Assembly (NCBI GenBank): GCA_024860865.1
Contig: JACRDV010000069.1
Location: 1-21,311 of the forward strand
DNA: 21,311 nucleotides
Direction of reading: 5' to 3'
From: Methanobacteriota archaeon
Lineage (GTDB): Archaea > JACRDV01
The stretch's first letter is position 1; every line of letters begins with the position of its first letter. A model generated the notes under the pieces. That model searched no databases, was not told the origin of the DNA, and worked only from the letters and a program-made list of their open reading frames with translations. A program made the position numbers and the translations under genes. Shown piece after piece: positions 8,138-15,490 of this stretch.

Positions 8138-8152
8138 TCGTAAAGTTCAACT

Positions 8153-9301
8153 TTAATATTTCAATTTAAAATTAGAGGGTTGAAGTTTCTCTGGAAGGAA
8201 TTTGGCTATTTTAAGCATTTTGTTAGTAAAACTCCTTTGGATTGGTCTTGCAGTGTTTTTCTCATGCATTTTAATTGTTGTTTTAGGTAGCTGGCTGGTG
8301 AAACTGCTTTCCCCATTTATATTTGACCTGAGTCTCAGCCATTCTCCAACCTTAGACCACACCTCTTTTTGAAACTTGGAGCTGACGAAAAGCCCTATGT
8401 GTTTTGTTGGGAAAATCAACGTCTTTTTGTCCTTGCTAGAGACAGCTTCCTCCAGGGGCTTACAAGCATCCGCAGGCACTATGTGGTCTAATTCCGCAAC
8501 GATATTTAGCACTGGCATATTTATCTTTCGCAAATCAATGCGCTTTCCATCTATCCTCATCTCATTTTTTATTAATAAGTTTTTTTGATAGCAATCCTTC
8601 AAGAATTGCCTAAAAGCCTCTCCAGCTTGGTCAGGGCTATCAAATATCCATTTTTCCATTCTAAGAAAGTTCTTAGTAAATTCTACATTATCAACATGTT
8701 CCAAGAAAGTAACGTACTTATCTATTATAAGTCGGAATGGATTCAACAACAGAAAGATGTTATTTAAGAAATCCCCAGGGACATTACCTAAGGTATCTAC
8801 AATTTTGTCCACATCAAAGTATTTCACCCATATGTGCAAAAGGCCTGCTTGTGTGCTAAAGTCAATAGGAGCCACTACAGCAATTAGATTCTTCACTTTG
8901 TCAGGATGTAGTGCAGCATACATAACTGAAAGAGTTCCACCTTGGCAAACTCCTAAAAGAGAAATCTTATTTATGCCAGACCTTTTTTTAATGATCTCTA
9001 CTGCTCTATCAATATAGCCATTGATATAATCATCAAGAGTTAGAAATTTATCTGCTCTGCTCGGATATCCCCAATCGATAAGATAAATATCCATACCCTG
9101 CTCTAATAGCCTCCGAATCATGCTCCTATCTGGTTGGAGGTCGAGCATATAAAATCGATTTACCAAGGCATATACTATTAATAGAGGTACTGGGTGGATT
9201 TTCTCTGCCATTGGATAATAATGGAGTAGCTTAAATTTGTCCTCCTCATAAACCACTTCAGAGGGCGTAGTGCCAACATCTATGTCAAAATTTTTAAACA
9301 T
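8153..9301 (-). CDS. phaC: Class III polyhydroxyalkanoate synthase catalytic subunit PhaC
   Basis: Polymerises 3-hydroxyacyl-CoA into PHA on the granule surface. It has an alpha/beta-hydrolase fold with a Cys nucleophile. The lipase-like box GVCQGG gives Cys119, the acid is Asp272 in AELDHIVP and the base His301 in KHIGLF (numbered from the ATG at 9301). DWGYPSR and YINGY upstream of the box are also typical. Length is 382 residues, the size of class III PhaC (about 355) plus a C-terminal tail of about 50 residues (from SNINGESSF) that is basic and less conserved. An upstream TTG at 9322 is possible, but AAGGAAG lies seven bases before the ATG at 9301, so I choose that. Class III enzymes need PhaE, and a PhaE-like gene lies directly upstream on the same strand. 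Confidence 0.93.
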   Translation of the reverse strand: MFKNFDIDVGTTPSEVVYEEDKFKLLHYYPMAEKIHPVPLLIVYALVNRFYMLDLQPDRSMIRRLLEQGMDIYLIDWGYPSRADKFLTLDDYINGYIDRAVEIIKKRSGINKISLLGVCQGGTLSVMYAALHPDKVKNLIAVVAPIDFSTQAGLLHIWVKYFDVDKIVDTLGNVPGDFLNNIFLLLNPFRLIIDKYVTFLEHVDNVEFTKNFLRMEKWIFDSPDQAGEAFRQFLKDCYQKNLLIKNEMRIDGKRIDLRKINMPVLNIVAELDHIVPADACKPLEEAVSSKDKKTLIFPTKHIGLFVSSKFQKEVWSKVGEWLRLRSNINGESSFTSQLPKTTIKMHEKNTARPIQRSFTNKMLKIAKFLPEKLQPSNFKLKY

Positions 9302-9493
9302 ATTAAACTTCCTTACACTCAATTTTTATTATTGAATTATTTTATAGAGTTATAAAACTTAAAGATTGTTAAATTATTCTCCCTTTGTACGACAAACAGT
9401 AGTATAAAGTCAGACAAAAATTAGAAGATAATTAAAAGAGTACTATTCACTCGATTAAAAAAATTAAAATAAATTTTTTTCTTATTTCATTTT
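9302..9493 (-). promoter_or_regulatory. AT-rich spacer with possible phaC promoter
   Basis: 192 bases between phaE and phaC. On the minus strand, CTCTATAAAATAATTC at about 9330-9345 is a TATA-like element 30-45 bases upstream of the phaC ATG, so phaC may have its own promoter. No gene is seen. Confidence 0.4.
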
Positions 9494-10072
9494 TCAAGAA
9501 AGGGCTTTAACTTGGCCAGATAGTTCTCTCACTTGTTTTTTTAGAAGATGTATCTCTCTATTAATTTCATCTATATCGCTTTTAGTTGGAAGGGACATTG
9601 TTTTTAGGTACCCTTGTGAAACATCCTCATAATATTTTCTAAAATCTAAAAAACTATTAATAAACGCCCCAAAATCTGAAGCAAATTCGTCTGATCTTAA
9701 AAATTTGTCAAAAGTCTCTTCATACGTGCTTATCCAAGCATTGTAAGATTCTTTATAACTTTCAATGGTTATTTCTCCCTTCATCATTTTTGATGTCACA
9801 TCGCGCATCTTCCCCATAGCTTCGGTCCAAGGCCTATAAAACTTAAAGTAGAAGTTCATCCAAGCCTTATAGAATTTTGTAAAAACCTCAAAGCCTTTAA
9901 AAAATTTTTCAGTAATTTCTTTCGCTGGTCCTAAGAGCGTCATTCCTAGAAACTTGCCAAAGGTTTCTTCATAGGTTTTCGTCCATAAATTGTAGAACTC
10001 TTTGTAGGCCTCAGGGCTTGCAGCCCCTCTTGTAATTTCTGCCATTTTTTTTAGTTGCTCTTCGGTCATCAT
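9494..10072 (-). CDS. phaE: PHA synthase subunit PhaE-like protein (two modules plus PhaE tail)
   Basis: Likely partner of PhaC in a class III synthase. The 192-residue helical protein has two copies of a module: SPEAYKEFYNLWTKTYEETF near residues 19-38, and a diverged copy with YKESYNAWISTYEETFDKF about 90 residues later. Between them is an aromatic stretch, FYKAWMNFYFKFYRPW. The end, LPTKSDIDEINREIHLLKKQ and VRELSGQVKAL, matches the C-terminal LPTR-x-E-[VI]-DEL... heptad helix of known PhaE proteins, which supports the call. The start MMTEEQ lies eight bases after the stop of the upstream paralogue, so translation is probably coupled. Its start falls in the middle of a module, as if the two genes were once one. 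Confidence 0.82.
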   Translation of the reverse strand: MMTEEQLKKMAEITRGAASPEAYKEFYNLWTKTYEETFGKFLGMTLLGPAKEITEKFFKGFEVFTKFYKAWMNFYFKFYRPWTEAMGKMRDVTSKMMKGEITIESYKESYNAWISTYEETFDKFLRSDEFASDFGAFINSFLDFRKYYEDVSQGYLKTMSLPTKSDIDEINREIHLLKKQVRELSGQVKALS

Positions 10073-10861
10073 TCAGCCATCATATCCATAGTTTATAAAG
10101 TTTAAAGTAGAAATCCATTCCCATTTTATAAAATTTCATAAGAGTGGTAGCATAGGTTTCTGAAATTTCCCAAAAGGGGTCAAACGCTCCTTTAACAGAT
10201 TCGAACATTGGTACTCCTAGAAACTTGCCAAAGGTTTCTTCATAGGTTTTCATCCATAAATTGTAGAACTCTTTGTAGGCCTCAGGGCTTGCAGTCCCTC
10301 TTGTAATTTCTGTTGCTTTATCTGACATATTTTTCATTGCATCGATCCATGGACTATAAAGTTTAAAGTAGGAATCCATCCACATCCTCATAATATTAAT
10401 CAAAGAATCAGAGTATATTCTTAACACTCCGGTCCAATGTCCAAATAATTCTCTCGTAGATTCAATAGCAGCTGGTCCCAGAAGATCATCAAAAATATCC
10501 TCATAAGTCTCTACCCACCTATCGTACAGCTCTTTATATTCCCTTGGATCAGTCTCTCCCTCCAGCATTTCTGTTGTTTTCTTCGATAAATCCTCCAGTG
10601 CGGCTATCCATAACTTATAACGCCCTACAGAGTCATCAGCACCTTTTAACAATTTCTCAAATGTTTCCTTAGTTGGCGCAAGGAGAGGCGTTCCTATAAA
10701 CTTGCCAATGGTTTCTTCATAGGTTTTCGTCCATAAATTGTAGAACTCTTTGTAGGCCTCAGGGCTTGCAGTCCCTCTTGTAATTTCTGTTGCTTTATCT
10801 GACATATTTTTCATCGCATCGATCCATGGACTATAAAGTTTAAAGTAGGAATCCAACCACA
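9945..10861. repeat. DNA repeats within the phaE-like genes
   Basis: Direct repeat of about 169 bp: 10216-10384 and 10693-10861 (offset 477 bp, exactly 159 codons) with only a few mismatches. A shorter copy lies at 9945-10041 in the neighbouring gene, and a fourth (about 84 bp) at 14233-14316 in the paralogue 3.4 kb away. All encode the same part of the PhaE-like module in the same orientation. Flanking modules are much more diverged, so these blocks look recently copied or kept alike by gene conversion. Confidence 0.9.
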
Positions 10862-10949
10862 TTTTGGTTATATTGCTATATCCGTCGGACCAAATTTTAA
10901 AAAAATTTCTTTCTCCTCCAATCATTATATTCCCCCAAGTTAATTTCAT
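10080..10949 (-). CDS. PhaE-like/phasin-like protein with three modules
   Basis: A 289-residue, fully helical, Trp/Tyr/Phe-rich protein. It carries three copies of a PhaE-like module: SPEAYKEFYNLWTKTYEETI, DPREYKELYDRWVETYEDIF and SPEAYKEFYNLWMKTYEETF. Copies 1 and 3 are preceded by an identical stretch, SYFKLYSPWIDAMKNMSDKA. It lacks the PhaE C-terminal heptad tail and stops abruptly in the aromatic segment (FYFKLYKLWI). A granule scaffold or extra PhaE-type activator is the best inference; no catalytic motif is seen. Two starts are possible: ATG at 10949, with a nearby AT-rich element but no Shine-Dalgarno, or ATG at 10925 (MIGGERN) after GGGGGA. It heads a minus-strand phaE-like/phaE/phaC cluster, divergent from a reductase gene. 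Confidence 0.75.
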   Translation of the reverse strand: MKLTWGNIMIGGERNFFKIWSDGYSNITKMWLDSYFKLYSPWIDAMKNMSDKATEITRGTASPEAYKEFYNLWTKTYEETIGKFIGTPLLAPTKETFEKLLKGADDSVGRYKLWIAALEDLSKKTTEMLEGETDPREYKELYDRWVETYEDIFDDLLGPAAIESTRELFGHWTGVLRIYSDSLINIMRMWMDSYFKLYSPWIDAMKNMSDKATEITRGTASPEAYKEFYNLWMKTYEETFGKFLGVPMFESVKGAFDPFWEISETYATTLMKFYKMGMDFYFKLYKLWI

Positions 10950-11070
10950 TAATCATGTATTTAAAATTCATTTCATAGTCTAACTAGATATATAAAAAAT
11001 AATAATAAATCAAACAACAATAATTACTCTTTGTATTTATTTTTTGTGTTTGAACAAAAAACAGGAGGCA
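10950..11070. promoter_or_regulatory. Divergent promoter region and strong Shine-Dalgarno
   Basis: AT-rich spacer between a minus-strand phaE-like gene and a plus-strand reductase gene. TATATAAAAAAT at about 10989-11000 is TATA-like for the plus strand. AGGAGG at 11063-11068 is a full Shine-Dalgarno. It is three bases from the GTG at 11072 but nine from the GTG at 11078, so the latter is the better start. Confidence 0.5.
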
Positions 11071-11077
11071 TGTGTTA

Positions 11078-11923
11078 GTGGGTGAAAGATTAAAAGGTAA
11101 AACAGCTTTGGTTACAGGGGCTTCAAGAGGAATTGGAAAAGCGATTGCACTAGCTTTAGCAGAAGAGGGAGCTAGTGTGGCAATTAATTACCAACATAGA
11201 GAAGATGAAGCAAGAGAAGTTGCAAAATTAGCGGAGCAAATAGCAAAAACTGAGCAATTATACACTGCTGCTCTATTAATAGATCACCTAGAAACTAGAG
11301 AGCATGCACAGGAAGTAGCAAAAGTAGTGGAAGAACTAGGCGGGTCAGCAATGATTTGCCAAGCAAACGTCAGCAAGATTGAAGAAGTATATCGAATGAG
11401 AGATGAAGTGCTAAAAGAGTTTGGCAAAATAGATATTTTAGTCAATAATGCCGGAATTACTAGAGACAAAACGCTAGTTAAAATGACGCCAGAAATGTGG
11501 AGAGAAGTCCTATCTGTAAACTTAGATGGAGTTTTTTATTGCACTAAAGCAGTTGTGGAAGGAATGATAGAAAGAAGATGGGGAAGAATAATCAATACAT
11601 CATCGGTGGTAGGTGAAATGGGGAATATTGGGCAAACAAATTATGCCGCGTCTAAAGCAGGATTGATTGGCTTTACAAAGGCTTTGGCAAGAGAATTAGC
11701 CGGAAAAGGAATAACTGTAAATGCAATTGCTCCAGGTTTTACAGAAACAGAAATGGTAGCTTCGGTGCCAAAGAATGTACTGGAAAAAATTGTGGCTCAA
11801 ATACCGCTAGGTAGGCTTGGAAGACCAAGAGAAATAGCAAGAGCTGTAATTTTTTTGGCTTCAGAAGATGGAGATTATATAACCGGCCAAGTTTTAGATG
11901 TAAATGGCGGACTATATATGTAA
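11078..11923 (+). CDS. phaB: Acetoacetyl-CoA/3-oxoacyl reductase (SDR family) with helical insertion
   Basis: Short-chain dehydrogenase likely to reduce acetoacetyl-CoA to 3-hydroxybutyryl-CoA for PHA synthesis; FabG-like function is the alternative. Counting from the GTG at 11078, the nucleotide loop TGASRGIG is at residues 13-20, NNAG at about 123-126, Ser176 and YAASK with Tyr189 and Lys193. The family length is near 246, but this protein has 281 residues. The excess is an insertion of about 35 residues between beta-2 and beta-3 (about 44-88), where EDEAREVAKLAEQIAK is followed by a similar REHAQEVAKVVEELGG, apparently a duplicated helix joined by TEQLYTAALLIDHLE. The gene lies between minus-strand pha genes on the opposite strand, with AGGAGG upstream. 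The symbol is by context. Confidence 0.8.
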   Translation: MGERLKGKTALVTGASRGIGKAIALALAEEGASVAINYQHREDEAREVAKLAEQIAKTEQLYTAALLIDHLETREHAQEVAKVVEELGGSAMICQANVSKIEEVYRMRDEVLKEFGKIDILVNNAGITRDKTLVKMTPEMWREVLSVNLDGVFYCTKAVVEGMIERRWGRIINTSSVVGEMGNIGQTNYAASKAGLIGFTKALARELAGKGITVNAIAPGFTETEMVASVPKNVLEKIVAQIPLGRLGRPREIARAVIFLASEDGDYITGQVLDVNGGLYM

Positions 11924-12125
11924 TGTACCGCTACACCATCCAACATTAAATATTTCAATCTTATTTTTCTAAATTATTTTCTGCAATCTTTGCAAATTCC
12001 ACAAAACTAAATTATTGGATATTTCAATGGACTATGTTTTGTGAGGGACAAGTAATCGATATTTTTTCGAGTTTAAATATCATTTAATAACTTATAACAT
12101 TAGTTAATCTTACAAGAGTGCGTTT

Positions 12126-13304
12126 TCACCTTTCAACTATCGTGGCTATCCCTTGCCCACCTCCTATGCAAAGAGAAGCAAGACCGTATGTTCCTTCTCT
12201 TCTCTGCAACTCATATAATAGAGTAATTAGAATTCTCGCCCCACTAGCCCCTATAGGATGACCAAGAGCTATAGCACCGCCGTTTACATTTACTTTTTCC
12301 ATATCCCAACCCATCATCTTACTTACTGCAACGCTTTGAGCTGCGAAGGCTTCATTAACTTCTATTAAGTCTAAGTCTTCCAATTTTAATCCTGCCCTGT
12401 TCAAAGCTTTTTTACTAGCATTCAATGGACCTATTCCCATTATTTCAGGCGGGACTCCAGCAGATGCATAGCTCTTAATAACGGCCATCGGTTCAATCCC
12501 CTTTTCCTCCGCTTTTTTCTCTGACATCAAGACTACAACAGCTGCCCCATCATTTATTCCACAAGAATTCCCCGCCGTCACACTTCCATCTTTTTTAAAA
12601 GCTGGTTTTAACTTACAAAGAGCTTCGAGAGTAGTTCCAAAGCGCGGAAATTCATCAGTATCAAAAACAATAGGCTCTCCTTTTTGTTGTGGAACCGTTA
12701 CTGGAACTATCTCTTCCTTAAACTTCCCTCCTTTTACTGCTGCCTCTGCCCTTTTTTGGCTTTTTAATGCAAATTCATCTTGCTCTTCTCTAGTAATTTT
12801 AAACCTTTCAGCGATATTTTCAGCAGTAATCCCCATATGACAATTATTAAAAACATCCATAAGCCCATCGTGAACCATTAAATCTATGAGCTCATCGTTA
12901 CCCATTTTAATTCCCCATCTAGCTCTTTTAATAGCATAAGGCGCGGTTGACATTGATTCGACTCCGCCTGCCAAAATTATATCTGCATCTTTAAGCATTA
13001 TCGCTTGGGCACCTAAAATTATAGATTTTAATCCTGATCCGCAAACCTTATTAACGCAATAAGACGGGACTTCAACTGGAATTCCTGCTCTAATAGCTGC
13101 TTCTCTAGCAATGTTCTGGCCATTGCCTGCTGAAAGAACATTTCCTAAAATTACCTCATCAACTTCCTTTGGGTCAACATTTGCCCTTTTTAAAGCTTCT
13201 TTTAAAACTATCTCTCCAAGCTGAGGTGGAGTAAAATCTTTTAAACTTCCTCCAAATTTTCCTACTGGAGTTCGAACTCCTGTAACAATAACTGGCTTTT
13301 CCAT
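12126..13304 (-). CDS. phaA: Acetyl-CoA acetyltransferase (biosynthetic thiolase, PhaA type)
   Basis: Condenses two acetyl-CoA to acetoacetyl-CoA, the first step of short-chain PHA synthesis. Length is 392 residues, the same as bacterial PhaA/AtoB. The acyl-accepting Cys88 lies in [10 protein letters not shown] (85-94), His349 in GHPIGASGA, and the second catalytic Cys379 in [15 protein letters not shown] (about 318-325) is also present. This is the bacterial biosynthetic type, with the full CxGGGQ end. It is unlike the archaeal SCP-x-like thiolases encoded with a DUF35 partner, so ancient transfer from bacteria is plausible. It lies 65 bases downstream of the largest phaE-like gene on the same strand, likely an operon. 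Degradative beta-oxidation cannot be excluded, but the context favours PHA. Confidence 0.92.
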   Translation of the reverse strand: MEKPVIVTGVRTPVGKFGGSLKDFTPPQLGEIVLKEALKRANVDPKEVDEVILGNVLSAGNGQNIAREAAIRAGIPVEVPSYCVNKVCGSGLKSIILGAQAIMLKDADIILAGGVESMSTAPYAIKRARWGIKMGNDELIDLMVHDGLMDVFNNCHMGITAENIAERFKITREEQDEFALKSQKRAEAAVKGGKFKEEIVPVTVPQQKGEPIVFDTDEFPRFGTTLEALCKLKPAFKKDGSVTAGNSCGINDGAAVVVLMSEKKAEEKGIEPMAVIKSYASAGVPPEIMGIGPLNASKKALNRAGLKLEDLDLIEVNEAFAAQSVAVSKMMGWDMEKVNVNGGAIALGHPIGASGARILITLLYELQRREGTYGLASLCIGGGQGIATIVER

Positions 13305-13369
13305 TCTAGATTACCAATAAATTATTAGATACTTCACAGACCCCAATATTGATGCTGTTCTCTTTCCCG

Positions 13370-14416
13370 TTAAGTTGGCTTGTAGCGATAAACAAAATCG
13401 ACCCACATCTTTGAGAATCTTAAAGAAGTATCCATATAAACTTTTAGCATGCTTGTCATTGGAGCAAACATTTCTTTCATTGGCTTGAGCATTGGAATCT
13501 CAAGAATGTCAGTAACAGCTTTTTCGTACAACTTTACCCATAGGGTGAGAAATTCCTTTTGAACTTCTGGAGCCGTATCTACTTTGACCATATCACTCGC
13601 TTTCTCTGACATTTTTTCTAAAGCAGGCATCCAGGACTTAAAGAGCCTTAAATACACATTAAAGCTTTCTAAAAAGCTTTCGAGCATTAGCTTTGTTGGT
13701 AACTCTCTTTCTGCTCCAAAAATCTTACTGAAAGTCTCTTTATAAGTGTCCATCCATAAGTTGTAAAATTCTTCATATGCTGTTGGAGAAGCCTTGCCTT
13801 CAGCAATTTCTGCTGTTTTTTCAGCAATTTTTCCAGTTACATCTATCCATGGTTTAAAAAGTTTTTCAAAAGATTCTTTCCAAACATTTGAAGCTTTTGC
13901 GAGAAAACCTATAAACATTTCCGGCACGCCAAAGTAATATCCAAAGGCCCCCTTCAACGGTTCGGATACCGGCGGCTTAAAGGAATAATCTAAAATTTTT
14001 TTATAATTTTCCAACCATAGAGCATAAAATTCTCTAAGCTTTTCAGGAGTTGTTGGCCCTGTCAATGCTTCAGAAGTTTTCTTTGAAATGTCCTCTAATG
14101 TTGAAATCCAAGATTTATAGGCTGCAATATTATCTTCACTAGTTTTTAAAAACTTTTCAAAAATTTCTTTATCTAGTGAAGGCGTTACTAACTTGCTGAA
14201 GGTATCTTTATACGTGGTAATCCACAACTCATAAAACTCTTTGTAGGCCTCTGGGCTTGCAGCCCCTCTTGTAATTTCTGTTGCTTTATCTGACATATTT
14301 TGCATTGCATCGCTCCATTGTTTAAAAAGCGCCCCATAAGATTCTTCCCAATTTTTTAAAAAGTCATCATAAAAATTTATCCATTTCTCAGTGCTGGTTT
14401 TCTTTTCTTCTTCCAT
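13370..14416 (-). CDS. Large PhaE-like/phasin-like protein with about four modules
   Basis: A 348-residue, all-helical, aromatic-rich protein, paralogous to the two genes at 9494-10949. Modules carry the core SPEAYKEFYELWITTYKDTF, a diverged TPEKLREFYALWLENYKKIL, SPTAYEEFYNLWMDTYKETF and APEVQKEFLTLWVKLYEKAV. Each is followed by a hydrophobic P-x-x-x-x-E segment and a K-x-W-x-x-x-[LM]-[EG]-x-[MI] helix such as KSWISTLEDISKKTSE. The first module shares nearly identical DNA with the gene at 10080-10949. No PhaE tail or catalytic motif is seen. The ATG at 14416 (MEEEKKTSTEK) follows GAGGGTG. The frame is open 24 codons further upstream but without module homology. Probably cotranscribed with the thiolase. 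A granule-surface scaffold is the best inference. Confidence 0.75.
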   Translation of the reverse strand: MEEEKKTSTEKWINFYDDFLKNWEESYGALFKQWSDAMQNMSDKATEITRGAASPEAYKEFYELWITTYKDTFSKLVTPSLDKEIFEKFLKTSEDNIAAYKSWISTLEDISKKTSEALTGPTTPEKLREFYALWLENYKKILDYSFKPPVSEPLKGAFGYYFGVPEMFIGFLAKASNVWKESFEKLFKPWIDVTGKIAEKTAEIAEGKASPTAYEEFYNLWMDTYKETFSKIFGAERELPTKLMLESFLESFNVYLRLFKSWMPALEKMSEKASDMVKVDTAPEVQKEFLTLWVKLYEKAVTDILEIPMLKPMKEMFAPMTSMLKVYMDTSLRFSKMWVDFVYRYKPT

Positions 14417-14509
14417 AGTTTCACCCTCTTTGTGTTTTATTGAAAAACTTTCGTTTCTTGAATGTTGCCGGTAACAATACAAAAACAAAAAACCTAAGCT
14501 AAGTTTTTG

Positions 14510-14530
14510 CTCTAGCTGAGAAAGCTAGAG
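14510..14530. promoter_or_regulatory. 8-bp inverted repeat upstream of the large phaE-like gene
   Basis: CTCTAGCT (14510-14517), loop GAGAA, AGCTAGAG (14523-14530), a perfect hairpin about 95 bases upstream of the ATG at 14416. It could be an operator for the phaE-like/thiolase operon, a terminator of leftover upstream transcription, or an old element end. Confidence 0.4.
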
Positions 14531-14786
14531 AGGTTTTATTTTCATTTGATTTCAAATAAATGGCCTTTTATGTTGGTTGGATTTTAATATATAAACCTTA
14601 TTAATATGAAGGCTTTGGGACATAATTAGGCATTCATCCTCGATAGCGGATATCCCATCTATATGTTTCAAATAGCAAAGCCGCTTAAGATTATAATCGC
14701 ACGCCCTCGTAAATGCCTCCTGCTTTCTTCGCAAATTAATTCTCTTTCGCAGCGGAATAGAAAAATTCCTTTTGTAATATCAAAGT
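14531..14786. other. Gap without a recognisable gene
   Basis: A 60-codon minus-strand frame (14552-14734, MRRKQEAFTRACDYNLKRLC...) fills part of this gap. It has no motif I recognise, no clear Shine-Dalgarno, and the next stretch is a transposase relic. It may be a remnant of an older gene. I see no promoter or RNA gene here. Confidence 0.35.
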
Positions 14787-15095
14787 GCTATGATAGGAAA
14801 ACTTCTAACGAAGCAATCGATTTTTAGAGGAAGTTAGAAAAGAGACAAAAGAAAAGATCTATTTAATTCTGATAACTGGTCTGTTCATAGATCAAAAGCT
14901 TTTAAAGAATTTGTTGAAAAGGATGGGAAAATCGAGCTTGTTTATCTTTCAACAAATACTTGGTCGAATAGAATTGAGTAATTTTTTCTCGACACTTAAA
15001 GGAGATGTAATTAACAATTAACAACAACAGCAACAAAGCAAAGAAGAGCTTAAAAAAAGCAATAGTTAGATATGTCGAGTGTTCTATCAAAAAAA
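14787..15095 (+). pseudogene. Decayed IS630-type transposase
   Basis: Reading across frames on the plus strand gives pieces in the right order for the C-terminal half of an IS630/Tc1-type DDE transposase. CYDRKTSNEAIDF is followed, one base out of frame, by EEVRKETKEKIYLIL. Next comes DNWSVHRSKAFKEFVEK (from 14871), the DNxxxH block with the second catalytic Asp. IELVYLSTNTWSNRIE follows, corresponding to the usual YLPPYSPELNPIE with the third acidic residue, then after a frameshift FFSTLKGDVINN, and later LKKAIVRYVECSIKKI. At least three frameshifts and several stops make it dead. The first catalytic Asp region and the N-terminal HTH are missing, and no terminal inverted repeats were found. 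Confidence 0.7.
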
Positions 15096-15235
15096 TAATT
15101 TTAAATTTATAAAACTCGACTTTTTTATATTTAGATTATCTAACTATTTTTGTCAAAATAATTAAATTCTATAATTTTTGGTATACAACAGTAAACATTA
15201 TTAATTAATTATAGTTATTAAAGAAATAGAAAAAC
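15096..15235 (+). promoter_or_regulatory. AT-rich promoter region of the small aromatic protein gene
   Basis: About 140 bases of very AT-rich DNA. ATTATTAATTAATTATAG at about 15197-15214 lies 22-39 bases before the ATG at 15236 and is TATA-like; no Shine-Dalgarno is visible, so the mRNA may have a very short leader. Confidence 0.35.
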
Positions 15236-15466
15236 ATGACTGACAAACAAACTCCTAAACAACTACCGGATAACTTCTATGCTTATATGATTTACTTCCC
15301 AACAATGCAACTTTTCTACTGGAATTTGCTTCAGTACTTTTTGTTCGTTACTACGCTGACACATATGGCAAATAAGCTCCTATTGCCCTATAGACAACCC
15401 ACCACTGACAAGATTACTAACAAAACCTCCAAAGTAGACCTTAGACCAGATCCAAGTTTTGCGTAA
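15236..15466 (+). CDS. Small aromatic-rich protein sharing the N-terminal segment of the 17466-18389 reductase
   Basis: A 76-residue protein with no known domain. It opens MTDKQ, has the block YFPTMQLFYWNLLQYF (about residues 20-35), a further hydrophobic stretch to THMANKLLLPY, and a polar, charged tail. The reductase encoded at 17466-18389 begins MSEKQ and has YFPSMYLFYLYSFYYY at residues 12-27. The match of the start pentapeptide, the YFP[ST]MxLFY core and the aromatic run shows that the two are related and that this small frame is a real gene. The segment is amphipathic or membrane-like and could bind lipid or the PHA granule surface. Its function is inferred only. It lies after a dead transposase and is convergent with a methyltransferase gene. 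Confidence 0.65.
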   Translation: MTDKQTPKQLPDNFYAYMIYFPTMQLFYWNLLQYFLFVTTLTHMANKLLLPYRQPTTDKITNKTSKVDLRPDPSFA

Positions 15467-15490
15467 GAAACTAAAAACAGGAATTTATAG

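Noticed and set aside
8376-9017. Three plus-strand frames inside phaC
   Set aside because: They are shadows of the phaC coding strand, with no domain sense and no ribosome binding sites.
9302-9322. Upstream TTG start for phaC
   Set aside because: AAGGAAG lies between this TTG and the ATG at 9301 with good spacing for the ATG, so the ATG is the better start.
9945-10861. CRISPR-like or mobile repeats
   Set aside because: The repeats lie inside coding frames, differ in length and are in register with the protein module; there are no regular spacers.
14417-14488. 24-codon extension of the large phaE-like gene
   Set aside because: It encodes a sequence unlike the module family and precedes a Shine-Dalgarno that fits the ATG at 14416.
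14902-15090. 62-codon minus-strand frame
   Set aside because: It runs opposite the IS630-type relic, whose plus-strand fragments carry recognisable catalytic blocks.
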